From: Erythrobacter sp.
Lineage (GTDB): Bacteria > Pseudomonadota > Alphaproteobacteria > Sphingomonadales > Sphingomonadaceae
Direction of reading: 5' to 3'
DNA length: 36,638 nucleotides
Assembly: GCA_002695185.1 (NCBI GenBank)
Contig: NZOF01000168.1
Location: 1-36,638 of the forward strand
The notes beneath the pieces were generated by a model that was given only the letters and a program-made list of their open reading frames with translations, searched no databases and had not been told where the DNA came from. Shown here in pieces: positions 23,737 to 31,382 of this stretch; position 1 is the stretch's first letter, and each line of letters starts with the position of its first letter. A program made the translations under genes and the position numbers.

Positions 23737-24381
23737 ATGTGCAATCGGGCGGAACGCGGGCAGACGGACAAGGTGCTGCGCCTCTTCGGCGCGCGCCTCG
23801 GCGCAGCCTTCAACGAAGGCCCCTTGGTCGTGCACCCGAAGGAACCGGGCAGTGTCCTGCGCCTGGTCGAAGGGGAGCTGGTCCTCGAACAGATGACCTG
23901 GGGCTTTCCCGTCGCCCTCGCCAGCAAGCGCGATCCCAAGGTCAAGAACAAGCCCAAGCCGGTCAACAACGCCCGCTTCGACAAGCTGGGCAGCTTCTGG
24001 AAGCGCTGGGCCGAAAATCCCATGCAACGCTGCCTCATCCCCACCGCCCGCTATGCCGAGGCGGTTGGCGAGCGCGGCCGCACGACGGAAACCTGGCTGT
24101 CGGTGAAGGATCAGCCGATCTTCGCCTGGGCCGGCCTATGGAACGACAGCATCGAATGGGGCCCGGTCTATACCGGCGTCATGACCGCCAACGCGCCCGA
24201 GCTCAGCCACATCCACGATCGCTCGCCCGTCATCCTAAATCCCGCCGACTGGGAGACATGGCTCCATGCGCCCCTTCCAGATCTCTATCGCTTTGACCGG
24301 CCCTACCCGGCCGAGAGGATGATCGTGGAGGCAACCGACGCGCCGTGGTTCAAGGGAAGCGGTGCAGTCGGCCTACTTTGA
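23737..24381 (+). CDS. SRAP-domain protein (YedK/HMCES-like), 214 aa
   Basis: SRAP proteins link covalently to abasic sites in single-stranded DNA through the N-terminal Cys and protect them. I place the start at ATG 23737 because it makes Cys the second residue, which the mechanism requires; the open frame continues 81 bases upstream but would bury it. Other conserved residues are present: N78 in NNAR, E108 in ARYAE, and H160 in HIHDRSPVIL (matching YedK N75, E105, H160). TWGFPVA and WAGLWND also fit. No Shine-Dalgarno is evident, so translation may be leaderless. A phage copy may protect replicating or packaged DNA. Confidence 0.9.
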   Translation: MCNRAERGQTDKVLRLFGARLGAAFNEGPLVVHPKEPGSVLRLVEGELVLEQMTWGFPVALASKRDPKVKNKPKPVNNARFDKLGSFWKRWAENPMQRCLIPTARYAEAVGERGRTTETWLSVKDQPIFAWAGLWNDSIEWGPVYTGVMTANAPELSHIHDRSPVILNPADWETWLHAPLPDLYRFDRPYPAERMIVEATDAPWFKGSGAVGLL

Positions 24382-24459
24382 TAAGCGTGCGAGCGCGATT
24401 GGTCGGGGTGATGCCTTATTATGCTGGTTTACAGACGATGAAGACTGTTCAATGTCACG

Positions 24460-24481
24460 AAAGGGCTAGTGAAGCCCCTTT
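24460..24481. terminator. Weak hairpin after the SRAP gene
   Basis: AAAGGGCT pairs with AGCCCCTTT through one bulged C around a 5-base loop. It follows the SRAP stop and precedes the methyltransferase. The flanking T-run is short on both strands, so termination would be weak. Confidence 0.35.
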
Positions 24482-24558
24482 GATGCGTCTAGGGGGTGCC
24501 TGCCTGTCACACCGGGGCGGCCGAACCGGCGCCCTCGCAACCGGAAGGTCGTGTCACC

Positions 24559-25452
24559 TTGGATGCTGTTGAGGATCAGATTATTGATCTATCGGGCTAC
24601 CCGAAGAGGCACAACTCCAAGGCTGCGTCTCCATTCCGCTATCCTGGCGGAAAAGGATTTCTGACGTCGTTTCTCCAGGAGCAGATTTCACAGCGTTTCC
24701 CGAGCAGCAGAGCCTCATATGCCGAACCCTATTGCGGGGGCGCAGGGGCAGCGCTGAACCTGCTCGTTGATGATCTTGTGGATCACCTTTATCTTAACGA
24801 CGCTGACTACCGCATATATTCCGCATGGCACGCCATGCTTTTCGAGACCGACCGGTTTCTCGAAGAGATCGAAGAAGTCAGCGTAGATCTTGCCACATGG
24901 CAGGCTTGCCTTGCGAAACTGCATGAAAAGCCTGATGAGCTCTATGACTTCGACTCCGGTTTTGCGGCATTCTTCATCAATCGCACGAGCCGCTCGGGCG
25001 TCATCTTGGGCTCCGGGCCGATCGGCGGCTATGATCAGGAAGGCACCTGGAAAATTGACGCACGCTTCAATAAGCCAAGCCTGATCGAGAAAATCGCGCA
25101 GCTGGGGCAGCTCAGGGAACGAGTGTCGCCCAGTTGCCTCGACGGCATGCAATTTTGCCGATCGTTGGAAGATCGCGATCTCCTGGATGACACATTTCTG
25201 TTCGTCGATCCGCCATATGTGCAGGCCGGTGGTCGCCTCTATTGGGACGGAATGAACCTGCCGAAACACGACGCTTTGGCCGAATGGCTGTTAAGCGGGG
25301 TCGCAAAGCACTGGCTGCTTACCTACGATGATCACCCGATTGTGCGGGAAAACTATCGGACTATCCAGGCGCATAAAATAGCTGTTCGATACAGCCTGGG
25401 CCGCCGCCGGCTCGAGAAGGAGCTTCTGTACCAAAGCCCGATCGCCGCCTAG
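24559..25452 (+). CDS. D12-class N6-adenine DNA methyltransferase (297 aa)
   Basis: Dam-like enzyme that transfers methyl from SAM to adenine N6. Motifs in order (numbered from TTG 24559): FRYPGGK (26-32), AEPYCGGAGAALNLL (SAM-binding motif I), NRTSRSGV, and DPPY (217-220, motif IV, target-base binding). The TTG start has GGAAGG ten bases upstream. A GTG at 24496 in the same frame would add 21 residues unlike the family, and its Shine-Dalgarno overlaps the codon. GC is lower than in the phage core. Its last bases overlap the end of the convergent 353-aa gene. It may protect phage DNA from restriction, or pair with the neighbouring cassette; no target site can be read from the sequence. Confidence 0.88.
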   Translation: MDAVEDQIIDLSGYPKRHNSKAASPFRYPGGKGFLTSFLQEQISQRFPSSRASYAEPYCGGAGAALNLLVDDLVDHLYLNDADYRIYSAWHAMLFETDRFLEEIEEVSVDLATWQACLAKLHEKPDELYDFDSGFAAFFINRTSRSGVILGSGPIGGYDQEGTWKIDARFNKPSLIEKIAQLGQLRERVSPSCLDGMQFCRSLEDRDLLDDTFLFVDPPYVQAGGRLYWDGMNLPKHDALAEWLLSGVAKHWLLTYDDHPIVRENYRTIQAHKIAVRYSLGRRRLEKELLYQSPIAA

Positions 25453-26510
25453 GCCGCATCAAGTCTGAATTCTTCGTAATCGCCTTGATAAACGGCTTGG
25501 CGGAACTTCTTCAGCAGTTCCCTCGTCGTTCTGTCCAAGCGATGCAACGCTCGTGTTTGGTACGGCGACCCATCCCGCTTCCCCATGTTCTGCCAAATGG
25601 TATCATAGCTGAACAACCGGCAGCGGTTTTGTACGCATTTGTCCCGCGTGAGCGCGTTTTCATCACACGGTCGAACAAGTATGCCGTGAAAGGTGGCGGG
25701 TTTAATATTGAAAAAGTCGCTCACGGACTGAATTTTTCCATGATCCATGATTTTTATGTCAATATTGTCCTTTTGTATTGTTGCACCCACCAAATATATG
25801 ATCGTCGCTCCATCCACGGGTAGCCCTCCAACGTGGACAAAGCAGTCAACCTTCCCATCGTTCGTACTCTTTTGCGCTGGGCTCAACGCTTCAAACTCTT
25901 TGACTTGTCCAGACTGAATACGAGCGCATAGATGGAAAAGAAGCGTGCGAAACTTCTGAGCTGAGCGGGAAGTCGATGTCATATAAGGAACGCCATTTTC
26001 ACGTCCTGAAACGGCATAACCCGCTATGCATTCAAAGAGATTTGCAAAATCACGGCCAAATTGCTTGGATCGGGCGAGGATAGTTTCTGCGTTCGGGCCC
26101 ACAATTTCGACACGATTGGCGTGCAGCGCACGATAAAACTGCAGTGCGATGTAGCTCGCTCCAACTGCGGTCACCTCCGCAATCGGTTTTCGAACGATTA
26201 CCCCCGGCGCAACGTGGGAAAACGGGTAGTGTTCGCCTAAGGCTGCACAGCGTTCCTCGATCGCAGCTGCAGCCTGCGCTCTGAATTCTTCCATCATCAG
26301 CCCTTCGGGAATCCCGGGTTCCGCCTGATAATCTGCCTTCAGACCTTCATCGGATATCTGCGCGATGTAGGTATCAAGGGCGACGTCTCGGTCCAGCGGC
26401 ATATCGCCAATATCACCGTCCCCTCGGAAGAATGCTGAAAGCTCGACCATTGCAACGACCTCGGGGGTCAATTCGGTGGTATCCAAGGCCACCAGCTGAA
26501 AACCCGCCAT
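25449..26510 (-). CDS. Unknown protein of a two-gene cassette with a ParB-domain protein (353 aa)
   Basis: I do not recognise this protein. Visible parts: an N-terminal segment to about 120 with many acidic residues (VAMVELSAFFRGDGDIGDMP); a helical middle with FGRDFANLFECIAGYAVSG; then GVPYMTSTSRSAQKFRTLLF; and a strand-rich core DGKVDCFVHVGG followed by ATIIYLVGATIQKDNIDIKI. An Asp on one strand and a Lys on the next recall nuclease folds of the PD-(D/E)XK type, but the expected acid-x-Lys is not clear. The C-terminus is basic and helical. It starts five bases after the ParB-domain gene, so they form an operon, and its stop lies inside the methyltransferase stop (shared CCTAGG). Lower GC suggests acquisition. 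Confidence 0.7.
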   Translation of the reverse strand: MAGFQLVALDTTELTPEVVAMVELSAFFRGDGDIGDMPLDRDVALDTYIAQISDEGLKADYQAEPGIPEGLMMEEFRAQAAAAIEERCAALGEHYPFSHVAPGVIVRKPIAEVTAVGASYIALQFYRALHANRVEIVGPNAETILARSKQFGRDFANLFECIAGYAVSGRENGVPYMTSTSRSAQKFRTLLFHLCARIQSGQVKEFEALSPAQKSTNDGKVDCFVHVGGLPVDGATIIYLVGATIQKDNIDIKIMDHGKIQSVSDFFNIKPATFHGILVRPCDENALTRDKCVQNRCRLFSYDTIWQNMGKRDGSPYQTRALHRLDRTTRELLKKFRQAVYQGDYEEFRLDAA

Positions 26511-26515
26511 CCTTC

Positions 26516-27607
26516 TCAGTCTTCCGGCGGCAGAATGACGGAAATCTGGGCGACAGACGTACCAATCCTTTTGACGTACGATCTCACGTGCGCGATCTGG
26601 TCCTTGTCCAGTTCACCGCTCATCTGCGCTGCATCGGCAGCGGCTTTTCGCATCTGGGCGGCGACCTGAGCAAGTGAACGAAGCCAATCTTGCTCAACGA
26701 TCCCGGCAGCGGCCTCTGCGGCAGCCAGATCGTTGGTGGAACGGAGTTCTGCTATGCCAGCATCACTGGCCAACACCTTTTGCAATCTTGGGCGATCAGT
26801 GCCTTGCGATTTGATCACCGAGTTTTTGCCGTAAAGCCAACCCAAAATTTCCAGAAACACATCCTTGTGCGTTGCCGGTATCGGATTGGATACGATCAAA
26901 TTCTCACTTAACGGAGCTGACGAAATTCCAAATCTTTCGCGCGTTTGGGGATTATTTATAAGAGTATAGAGATGCGAAAATTCGATCTCGCTTTCATCCA
27001 CGGCAAGGATATCGAAGATCCCGAGATTACGGGCCTGCTCGACAATCTTGTATGCTACCAGCAACCGGATGATGACGCTCCGGCTGTCACCCAATTGCTT
27101 TGAAAGTGATTGAAGGCGCTCGTGTGGAGAGAGAGTACTCTCCATCGTCTCAAAAAAATTGACGCCGAAGCGTGCCTTCGCAAGCGACGACCAACGCGCC
27201 GGCCCATTGACGTGCTTGAACCCGATATAACCGTTTGCGGCTGCGCGATCGGGAACCTCTATGACGGGCAAACTGCGGCAGCTGTCGATCTTGTTCGCAG
27301 GCATGTCCGGTATTTTTCGCCGGGATTCGTACGGAAGAAGGTCAGGGTTCAAAAGCAGTTTGACCGCTGCCAGGCGCCGGTTGCCTTCCAGCACGACAAG
27401 ACGCCCATCCTCCTTCGTCGCGACCAGCGGCTCGAATGGCTCGAAGCCGCGGATGGAGATCGAGTTCCACAGTTCCTTGAGATCAGCCGATTCTACCAGG
27501 ATCCGGAGTGCTTCCTCCTCGTTTCCGGCTTCCAACAAGCCGAAACGGGGATTTTTAATGTCCAAGCTCAGGTCGTCCGGGGTTTTAAACTCGATTTGAT
27601 TACTCAT
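26516..27607 (-). CDS. ParB/Srx-domain protein of the cassette (363 aa)
   Basis: The N-terminal domain (about 10-130) shows the ParB/sulfiredoxin pattern: ELWNSISIRGFEPFEPLVAT, then the nucleotide-binding block VVLEGNRRLAAVKLL (EGNRR at 74-78). A helical region follows (LSPHERLQSLSKQLGDSRSV), resembling the ParB DNA-binding HTH. The C-terminus is coiled coil (AEAAAGIVEQDWLRSLAQVA and onward). There is no ParA nearby, so partition is unlikely. ParB-fold domains also serve as NTPase or nuclease modules in defence proteins. ATG 27607 has AGGA eight bases upstream. It is transcribed toward and coupled with the 353-aa gene. GC is lower than in the phage core. Confidence 0.75.
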   Translation of the reverse strand: MSNQIEFKTPDDLSLDIKNPRFGLLEAGNEEEALRILVESADLKELWNSISIRGFEPFEPLVATKEDGRLVVLEGNRRLAAVKLLLNPDLLPYESRRKIPDMPANKIDSCRSLPVIEVPDRAAANGYIGFKHVNGPARWSSLAKARFGVNFFETMESTLSPHERLQSLSKQLGDSRSVIIRLLVAYKIVEQARNLGIFDILAVDESEIEFSHLYTLINNPQTRERFGISSAPLSENLIVSNPIPATHKDVFLEILGWLYGKNSVIKSQGTDRPRLQKVLASDAGIAELRSTNDLAAAEAAAGIVEQDWLRSLAQVAAQMRKAAADAAQMSGELDKDQIAHVRSYVKRIGTSVAQISVILPPED

Positions 27608-27696
27608 CAGACGTCCTATTTAAATTCCCAGTGGTGCTCGGTATGACGTAAACGCCACCTTTCATGCAGCCGGTTGGTAGACCGCACTCGCGGCGC

Positions 27697-28083
27697 CTAC
27701 TTCTTTTCCCCTCGATACCCCCGCGCGGGGGCGTGCACCGTCTGGGACGGCGTTGGACCTCCCGCCATCGTCCTGGCGATCTGCAGCAGTGCACGGCGAT
27801 CGGCCGGGGTCAGATACTTAAAATTGTCGATCAGATCGCGCTCGTCCGCATCAAGGGTCGGCTGCGGCGGTGCATCGCCCTGCGGATCGTCCGTTTCCCC
27901 CGACAAATAAGCCGGAGTCGTCTGCAACTCGCGCGCAATGAGATGAAGCTTCGTCGATCCCTTCTTTCCGCGGTTAATCAATTGGAAAATTGAGGGTTGA
28001 GCCATGCCGACCCTGCGGGCGAGTTCCGCTTGGCTGAGGCCTGCGGCCTCCATTCGCTCTTTCACTCGCTCACCCACAATCAT
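27697..28083 (-). CDS. CI-like phage repressor, HTH only (128 aa)
   Basis: Residues 1-70 form an XRE/CI helix-turn-helix: VGERVKERMEAAGLSQAELA, RRVGMAQPSIFQLINRGKKG, STKLHLIARELQTTPAYLSG. The rest is short (DADERDLIDNFKYLTPADRR and a basic tail), with no LexA/S24 peptidase domain, so induction would need something other than self-cleavage. I chose ATG 28083 because the HTH begins there; the frame runs on to 28176 but would cover the operators and the divergent start. No Shine-Dalgarno precedes it, so the message may be leaderless. It faces the Cro-like gene across the operator region. Confidence 0.85.
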   Translation of the reverse strand: MIVGERVKERMEAAGLSQAELARRVGMAQPSIFQLINRGKKGSTKLHLIARELQTTPAYLSGETDDPQGDAPPQPTLDADERDLIDNFKYLTPADRRALLQIARTMAGGPTPSQTVHAPARGYRGEKK

Positions 28084-28094
28084 GGGGCGGAATT

Positions 28095-28160
28095 CTATAG
28101 TTTCCCCTATTGCGTTCCACGAAGGTCGTGCTATTGCTTGGCCAATAGGCAAACCTATCG
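28095..28160. promoter_or_regulatory. Immunity operator region with CAATAGG half-sites
   Basis: Two similar 18-bp sites flank the region. One (28095-28112, read on the minus strand) is CAATAGGGGAAACTATAG; the other (28143-28160) is CAATAGGCAAACCTATCG. They match at 13 of 18 bases. A third inverted pair, CTATTG-N6-CAATAG (28131-28148), overlaps the second. They fill the gap between the divergent repressor and Cro-like starts, as expected for OR-type operators controlling both promoters. Confidence 0.65.
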
Positions 28161-28174
28161 AGTCCCAAATCATC

Positions 28175-28453
28175 ATGTCCGCAGATGCTCATTCCGAACC
28201 GTCTTTCGAAGCCCTCAAGAGGGCTGTGACGGCTCTTGGTGGCCAGTCGGCGATGGCGCGCCTCATCGGGGTCACGCAGCCAACGGTTTGGGCATGGCTG
28301 GACAGGGCAAAACCCCTCCCCGCCGAACACGTTCTGAAGGTCGAGGAAGCCACCGGCATATCCCGCCACGATCTTCGCCCCGACCTCTACCCGCGCGAAG
28401 CAACGCCAGCGCCGCAAGGCGACGACGATCGTCTCGAAGGGGTGCGGCCATGA
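28175..28453 (+). CDS. YdaS/Cro-like HTH regulator (92 aa)
   Basis: The pattern FEALKRAVTALGGQSAMARL, then IGVTQPTVWAWLDRAKPLPA and EHVLKVEEATGISRHDLRPD, is that of YdaS-type Cro/CI proteins. These take the Cro position opposite CI in many lambdoid prophages and switch on lytic genes. Start ATG 28175 is 15 bases after the operator and lacks a Shine-Dalgarno. The stop overlaps the next frame by ATGA, so it leads the early operon. Confidence 0.85.
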   Translation: MSADAHSEPSFEALKRAVTALGGQSAMARLIGVTQPTVWAWLDRAKPLPAEHVLKVEEATGISRHDLRPDLYPREATPAPQGDDDRLEGVRP

Positions 28454-28752
28454 TCGCATCCTCTCCCGCTATGTGCGCCGCACGGCCCCGTCTCTCCCAA
28501 TCATCGCGCGCCTTTGGGCTGCGCGCCCTTACCCCCGGCTCCCGACATGCCGCCGGGCACACTGCCGCCGCCGGAATCGCCCTGAACAACCGTTATCCGG
28601 CGGCGGCCTTCCTTCCTGATTTCCTGGGGTGCGCCGGCCATCCCCGTCCGTCTGCAGCCCGCATCCTGGCCGATGCACCGCGCGCGACGGAAAAGCCCCG
28701 TCCTGGGCCGAAGAGCCTTCGGGTCGCACCAGGCCGGGGTGCCGGACAATGA
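28450..28752 (+). CDS. Possible unknown protein between Cro-like and CII-like genes (100 aa)
   Basis: An open frame with ATG 28450 in ATGA overlap with the Cro-like stop, and a TGA in ATGA overlap with the CII-like ATG. That double overlap is the main support. The product is rich in Ala, Arg and Pro (ALTPGSRHAAGHTAAAGIAL) and I recognise no family. The composition is also what a noncoding high-GC stretch would give, so it may be fortuitous. If it is not a gene, 28454-28748 is an unexplained stretch of 295 bases. Confidence 0.4.
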   Translation: MIASSPAMCAARPRLSQSSRAFGLRALTPGSRHAAGHTAAAGIALNNRYPAAAFLPDFLGCAGHPRPSAARILADAPRATEKPRPGPKSLRVAPGRGAGQ

Positions 28753-29228
28753 CGAAAGAGCGCGCCCCGATCTCGCTCGACGCGGCGCTCGCGCGCATTG
28801 CGGGGCAATTGCCGGGCAGCTGGGCCGACATGGCGCGGCTGACCGGCTATGCCGAGCGCACCGTGCGCGCTTGGGGCGACGAGGACCGGGACGAGCAGAT
28901 CAACCTGCCCGCGGCGATCGCGCTCGACATCGCCTTTCAGGCCGCCGGCGGCGCGGGCCTGCCCTGCTACGAGGCCTATGGCTATAGGGTCGGCGCCGCT
29001 CAGCGCACGTCCTTCGTCAACGCCTTCGACATCCTTCAGCTTGCCTCGGCCGTGGTCCGCGAAACCGGACAGGCCGAGGCCGCCCTGATCGACGCTGCTC
29101 TGCCCGACGCCACACCCGGCGACCGGCGCGAGGCGCAGCGCGAACTGATCGAGGCGATCGAGTCGATGAAACGCGCCCTGCTCGTCCTGGAACAGGTCGA
29201 CGCCCCGCGCGCCCAGGCCCCGCCCTGA
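28749..29228 (+). CDS. CII-like HTH regulator (159 aa)
   Basis: The N-terminal half follows the phage CII-like pattern: ISLDAALARIAGQLPGSWAD, MARLTGYAERTVRAWGDEDR, DEQINLPAAIALDIAFQAAG. The C-terminal half is helical (RREAQRELIEAIESMKRALL). Proteins of this kind regulate early or lysogeny genes and often follow Cro. It is the next gene of the early operon, 102 bases before the small XRE-like gene. Confidence 0.75.
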   Translation: MTKERAPISLDAALARIAGQLPGSWADMARLTGYAERTVRAWGDEDRDEQINLPAAIALDIAFQAAGGAGLPCYEAYGYRVGAAQRTSFVNAFDILQLASAVVRETGQAEAALIDAALPDATPGDRREAQRELIEAIESMKRALLVLEQVDAPRAQAPP

Positions 29229-29329
29229 TCGCCCAGCGGGACGCCGCCGATCAAAACCCGATCAAATCATGCCAGCCAGCCGGCGCACCGCGCTTCCGGG
29301 ATGGCCTTTCTGTTGCCAGGAGACGCTCG

Positions 29330-29734
29330 ATGATGACCCCCGGCACCTACCTGAAGAAGCGCCGCGTCGCCGCCGGCCTTTCTATCATCGACCTGGCGGC
29401 CATGGTGCACACCAACCCCCGCTGGGGCGGCGTCGACAAGGTCGCGTGGATCGATCGCATCGAACATGACGTCGCGGCGCTCAGCCCCGACGTCATCGCT
29501 ACCCTGGCCGACGCCTTCCGCTTTTCCCGCACGGTCCTGGAGCAGCTCATCACCATCCGCAGCTATGGCGAGGACGCGATCGATCCCGCGCCCCGCCTCT
29601 GCATGACCTGCGGCTGCTCCGAAAAGGACGCCTGCTTCGACGGACATGCCACCTGCAGCTGGTCGGGCCCCGACAGCTGCACCGCCTGCGTCCCCGCCCC
29701 CTTCCCGTCCTTCGCCACCGCAAAGGAGAACTGA
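29330..29734 (+). CDS. Small HTH-like protein with C-terminal Cys cluster (134 aa)
   Basis: The N-terminus looks XRE-like (YLKKRRVAAGLSIIDLAAMV, then a loop and IATLADAFRFSRTVLEQLIT). The C-terminus has Cys spaced for zinc: LCMTCGCSEKDACFDGHATC, then a further Cys pair at SCTAC. AGGAG lies about eight bases before ATG 29330 (a second ATG follows directly). A DNA-binding plus zinc-ribbon layout is likely; the target is unknown. Confidence 0.7.
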   Translation: MMTPGTYLKKRRVAAGLSIIDLAAMVHTNPRWGGVDKVAWIDRIEHDVAALSPDVIATLADAFRFSRTVLEQLITIRSYGEDAIDPAPRLCMTCGCSEKDACFDGHATCSWSGPDSCTACVPAPFPSFATAKEN

Positions 29735-29738
29735 TCCC

Positions 29739-29957
29739 ATGAACGCGCCCTTCCGCCCCAGCAAGCACGGTCGCCGTGACTATGTGCTGGACGATCCCGA
29801 CGCCGCCTTCTGGCACCAACCCGCTCAGAGCCTGAGCTTCATCGACGACGCGCAATCCGACATCGATGCCGACCTGCGAGAGCTCGACCGCCTCTGGCGC
29901 GCCGGCACGATCGCCGGCCTGATCGTCGTCGCCCTGATCTGGTGGTGGCAGCCATGA
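29739..29957 (+). CDS. Small membrane-anchored protein (72 aa)
   Basis: A good Shine-Dalgarno (AAGGAGAA) precedes ATG 29739. The body is hydrophilic and acidic (DDPDAAFWHQPAQSLSFIDD); the C-terminal 20 residues form one membrane segment (TIAGLIVVALIWWWQ). The predicted topology is a tail-anchored or single-pass inner-membrane protein. Role unknown; small membrane proteins of the early operon may act in exclusion or host takeover (inference). Confidence 0.6.
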   Translation: MNAPFRPSKHGRRDYVLDDPDAAFWHQPAQSLSFIDDAQSDIDADLRELDRLWRAGTIAGLIVVALIWWWQP

Positions 29958-30205
29958 TCGGGCCAGCGGTTTCAGAGCAGCTGGTTCAGCGCCTGAAGGG
30001 GGCGTCGGTGATCGGTTTGGAGCCAGAGCTTCGCGACGTGGCCCGGGACAACGATATCGCACCCGATCAAATGATCTGGTCGCTGCTCCAGATGCATTTG
30101 GAAGGCGCCGTCGCCGTGGTCGCGAGTGCGCCGGAAACAATGCGCTTCGACATGAGCACCGCCGTCGCGGCTTTCCTCGGCTATGAAATGGGGCGTCTGA
30201 TATGA
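29954..30205 (+). CDS. Unknown early protein (83 aa)
   Basis: It starts at ATG 29954 in ATGA overlap with the membrane protein and ends the same way against GapR. Helical content is high ([40 protein letters not shown]). I recognise no family. Tight coupling on both sides supports coding. Confidence 0.6.
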   Translation: MIGPAVSEQLVQRLKGASVIGLEPELRDVARDNDIAPDQMIWSLLQMHLEGAVAVVASAPETMRFDMSTAVAAFLGYEMGRLI

Positions 30206-30444
30206 GCGAGGGCAACGTCGCCGCCGATCAGCTGCGCAAGTTCATCGAGCGCATCGAGCGCCTGGAGGAGGAAAAGAAGGGCATCGGGGACGACATCAAG
30301 GATGTCTATCTCGAAGCCAAGGCCAACGGTTACGATGGCAAGATCATGCGGCAGATCATCCGCCTGCGGAAGATGCAGCCCCACGACCGGCAGGAAATGG
30401 AGGCCATCCTCCAGACCTATCTCGCCGCGCTGGGGATGGAATGA
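30202..30444 (+). CDS. gapR: GapR-like DNA-binding protein (DUF2312), 80 aa
   Basis: The whole length matches Gap[61 protein letters not shown]. In Caulobacter and relatives GapR is an essential nucleoid protein that clamps overtwisted DNA ahead of replication and transcription and stimulates type II topoisomerases. A phage copy in the early operon suggests help with phage replication or disturbance of host chromosome supercoiling. It overlaps both neighbours by ATGA. Confidence 0.9.
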   Translation: MSEGNVAADQLRKFIERIERLEEEKKGIGDDIKDVYLEAKANGYDGKIMRQIIRLRKMQPHDRQEMEAILQTYLAALGME

Positions 30445-30767
30445 TGATCCCCTCGGTCGAACTCCTGCCGCCGATCAAGGCCGATCCGATTCCGCCCTTC
30501 TCGATTCCCATCCTGCTGGATGACGATGGGCGCGCCTGGATCCCCGACGGCTTTCGCGCCGGCATGTTCCAGCTGCTGCCCGTCTGCGAAGGCGCTGCGC
30601 TCGGCTGGGCCCCGGTGCCGGAGCTCAACAAGGCGCTGATCGCCATCTGGGGCGGCAACCCCTTCGCGCCCACTGGCGAGGCTATCGCGCTCGCCATGAG
30701 CCGCCGCGGCCTGCGCGGCATGATCGACGGGCTCATCTCGATCGAGCAGCAGATGGAGGGCATGTAG
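30441..30767 (+). CDS. Unknown early protein (108 aa)
   Basis: ATG 30441 overlaps the GapR stop. The N-terminus is Pro-rich ([20 protein letters not shown]), then [20 protein letters not shown] and a C-terminal helix. I recognise no family. Codon use fits the neighbours. Confidence 0.55.
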   Translation: MMIPSVELLPPIKADPIPPFSIPILLDDDGRAWIPDGFRAGMFQLLPVCEGAALGWAPVPELNKALIAIWGGNPFAPTGEAIALAMSRRGLRGMIDGLISIEQQMEGM

Positions 30768-30769
30768 CC

Positions 30770-30949
30770 ATGGCCGCCGGTCACCCCGCCAGCACGCGCC
30801 GCGCCGCGCCCTACACCCCCGACGAACTGCGCGCCATGTTCGCGGCCGGCGACAGCGTGGCCCAGGTGCACAGCCGCGCCTACCGTCTCGATCGCACCAT
30901 GACGAAGGACCGCGTCCGCGCGATCCTGTTCGCGCCGGTCACGGCATGA
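30770..30949 (+). CDS. Small unknown protein (59 aa)
   Basis: Reading frame from ATG 30770 to TGA 30947-30949, two bases after the previous stop. The product is basic: RRAAPYTPDELRAMFAAGDS, then TKDRVRAILFAPVTA. It looks like a short helical DNA-binding type protein. Its end overlaps the next gene (ATGATG). Included because it is tightly packed in the operon. Confidence 0.5.
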   Translation: MAAGHPASTRRAAPYTPDELRAMFAAGDSVAQVHSRAYRLDRTMTKDRVRAILFAPVTA

Positions 30950-31131
30950 TGTGCGCCGGCCTGCACGATCGCCTCGCCGCCAGCCACGCCCGGCTGCAGC
31001 GCGGGCGCGTCTGGTGCCGCGCCTGCGGCCGCTCCACCCGCGTCGATCCGGTCGGCGCCATGCGCCATGGCTGGCCGCGCTGCTGCGACGCCACCATGAC
31101 GATCGACGCCCCCGAGGAGCGGGAGCTGTGA
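30946..31131 (+). CDS. Small Cys-rich protein (61 aa)
   Basis: The sequence contains RVWCRACGRSTRVDPVGAMR and then RCCDATM. The CxxC and the later C-C pair could bind one zinc ion. It overlaps the gene upstream and ends GTGA, with a GTG that could start an N-terminal extension of the ParB-domain gene. Family unknown. Confidence 0.55.
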   Translation: MMCAGLHDRLAASHARLQRGRVWCRACGRSTRVDPVGAMRHGWPRCCDATMTIDAPEEREL

Positions 31132-31382
31132 CGGCCGTCGAAGCGCGTCACGCGCCACGCTTCGACCTCTGCGCGTGCGTCGAATGCCGCGCGCTCGACG
31201 CGCAATTTCCGAATGACGGCCGCCAGCTTCTGCTGGTCGCCTCCCCCGACGCTGCGTCTGCCACTTCCCCAAGCTCGCCCCGGCAGGCGCTGCGGGTGCG
31301 GACCGGGCCTACGCCCTCCCGGTCCGCACCATCCAATCCCGTAGTCGACCGCACGAAGGAGTGCATATCCAGGAGAAGACCG

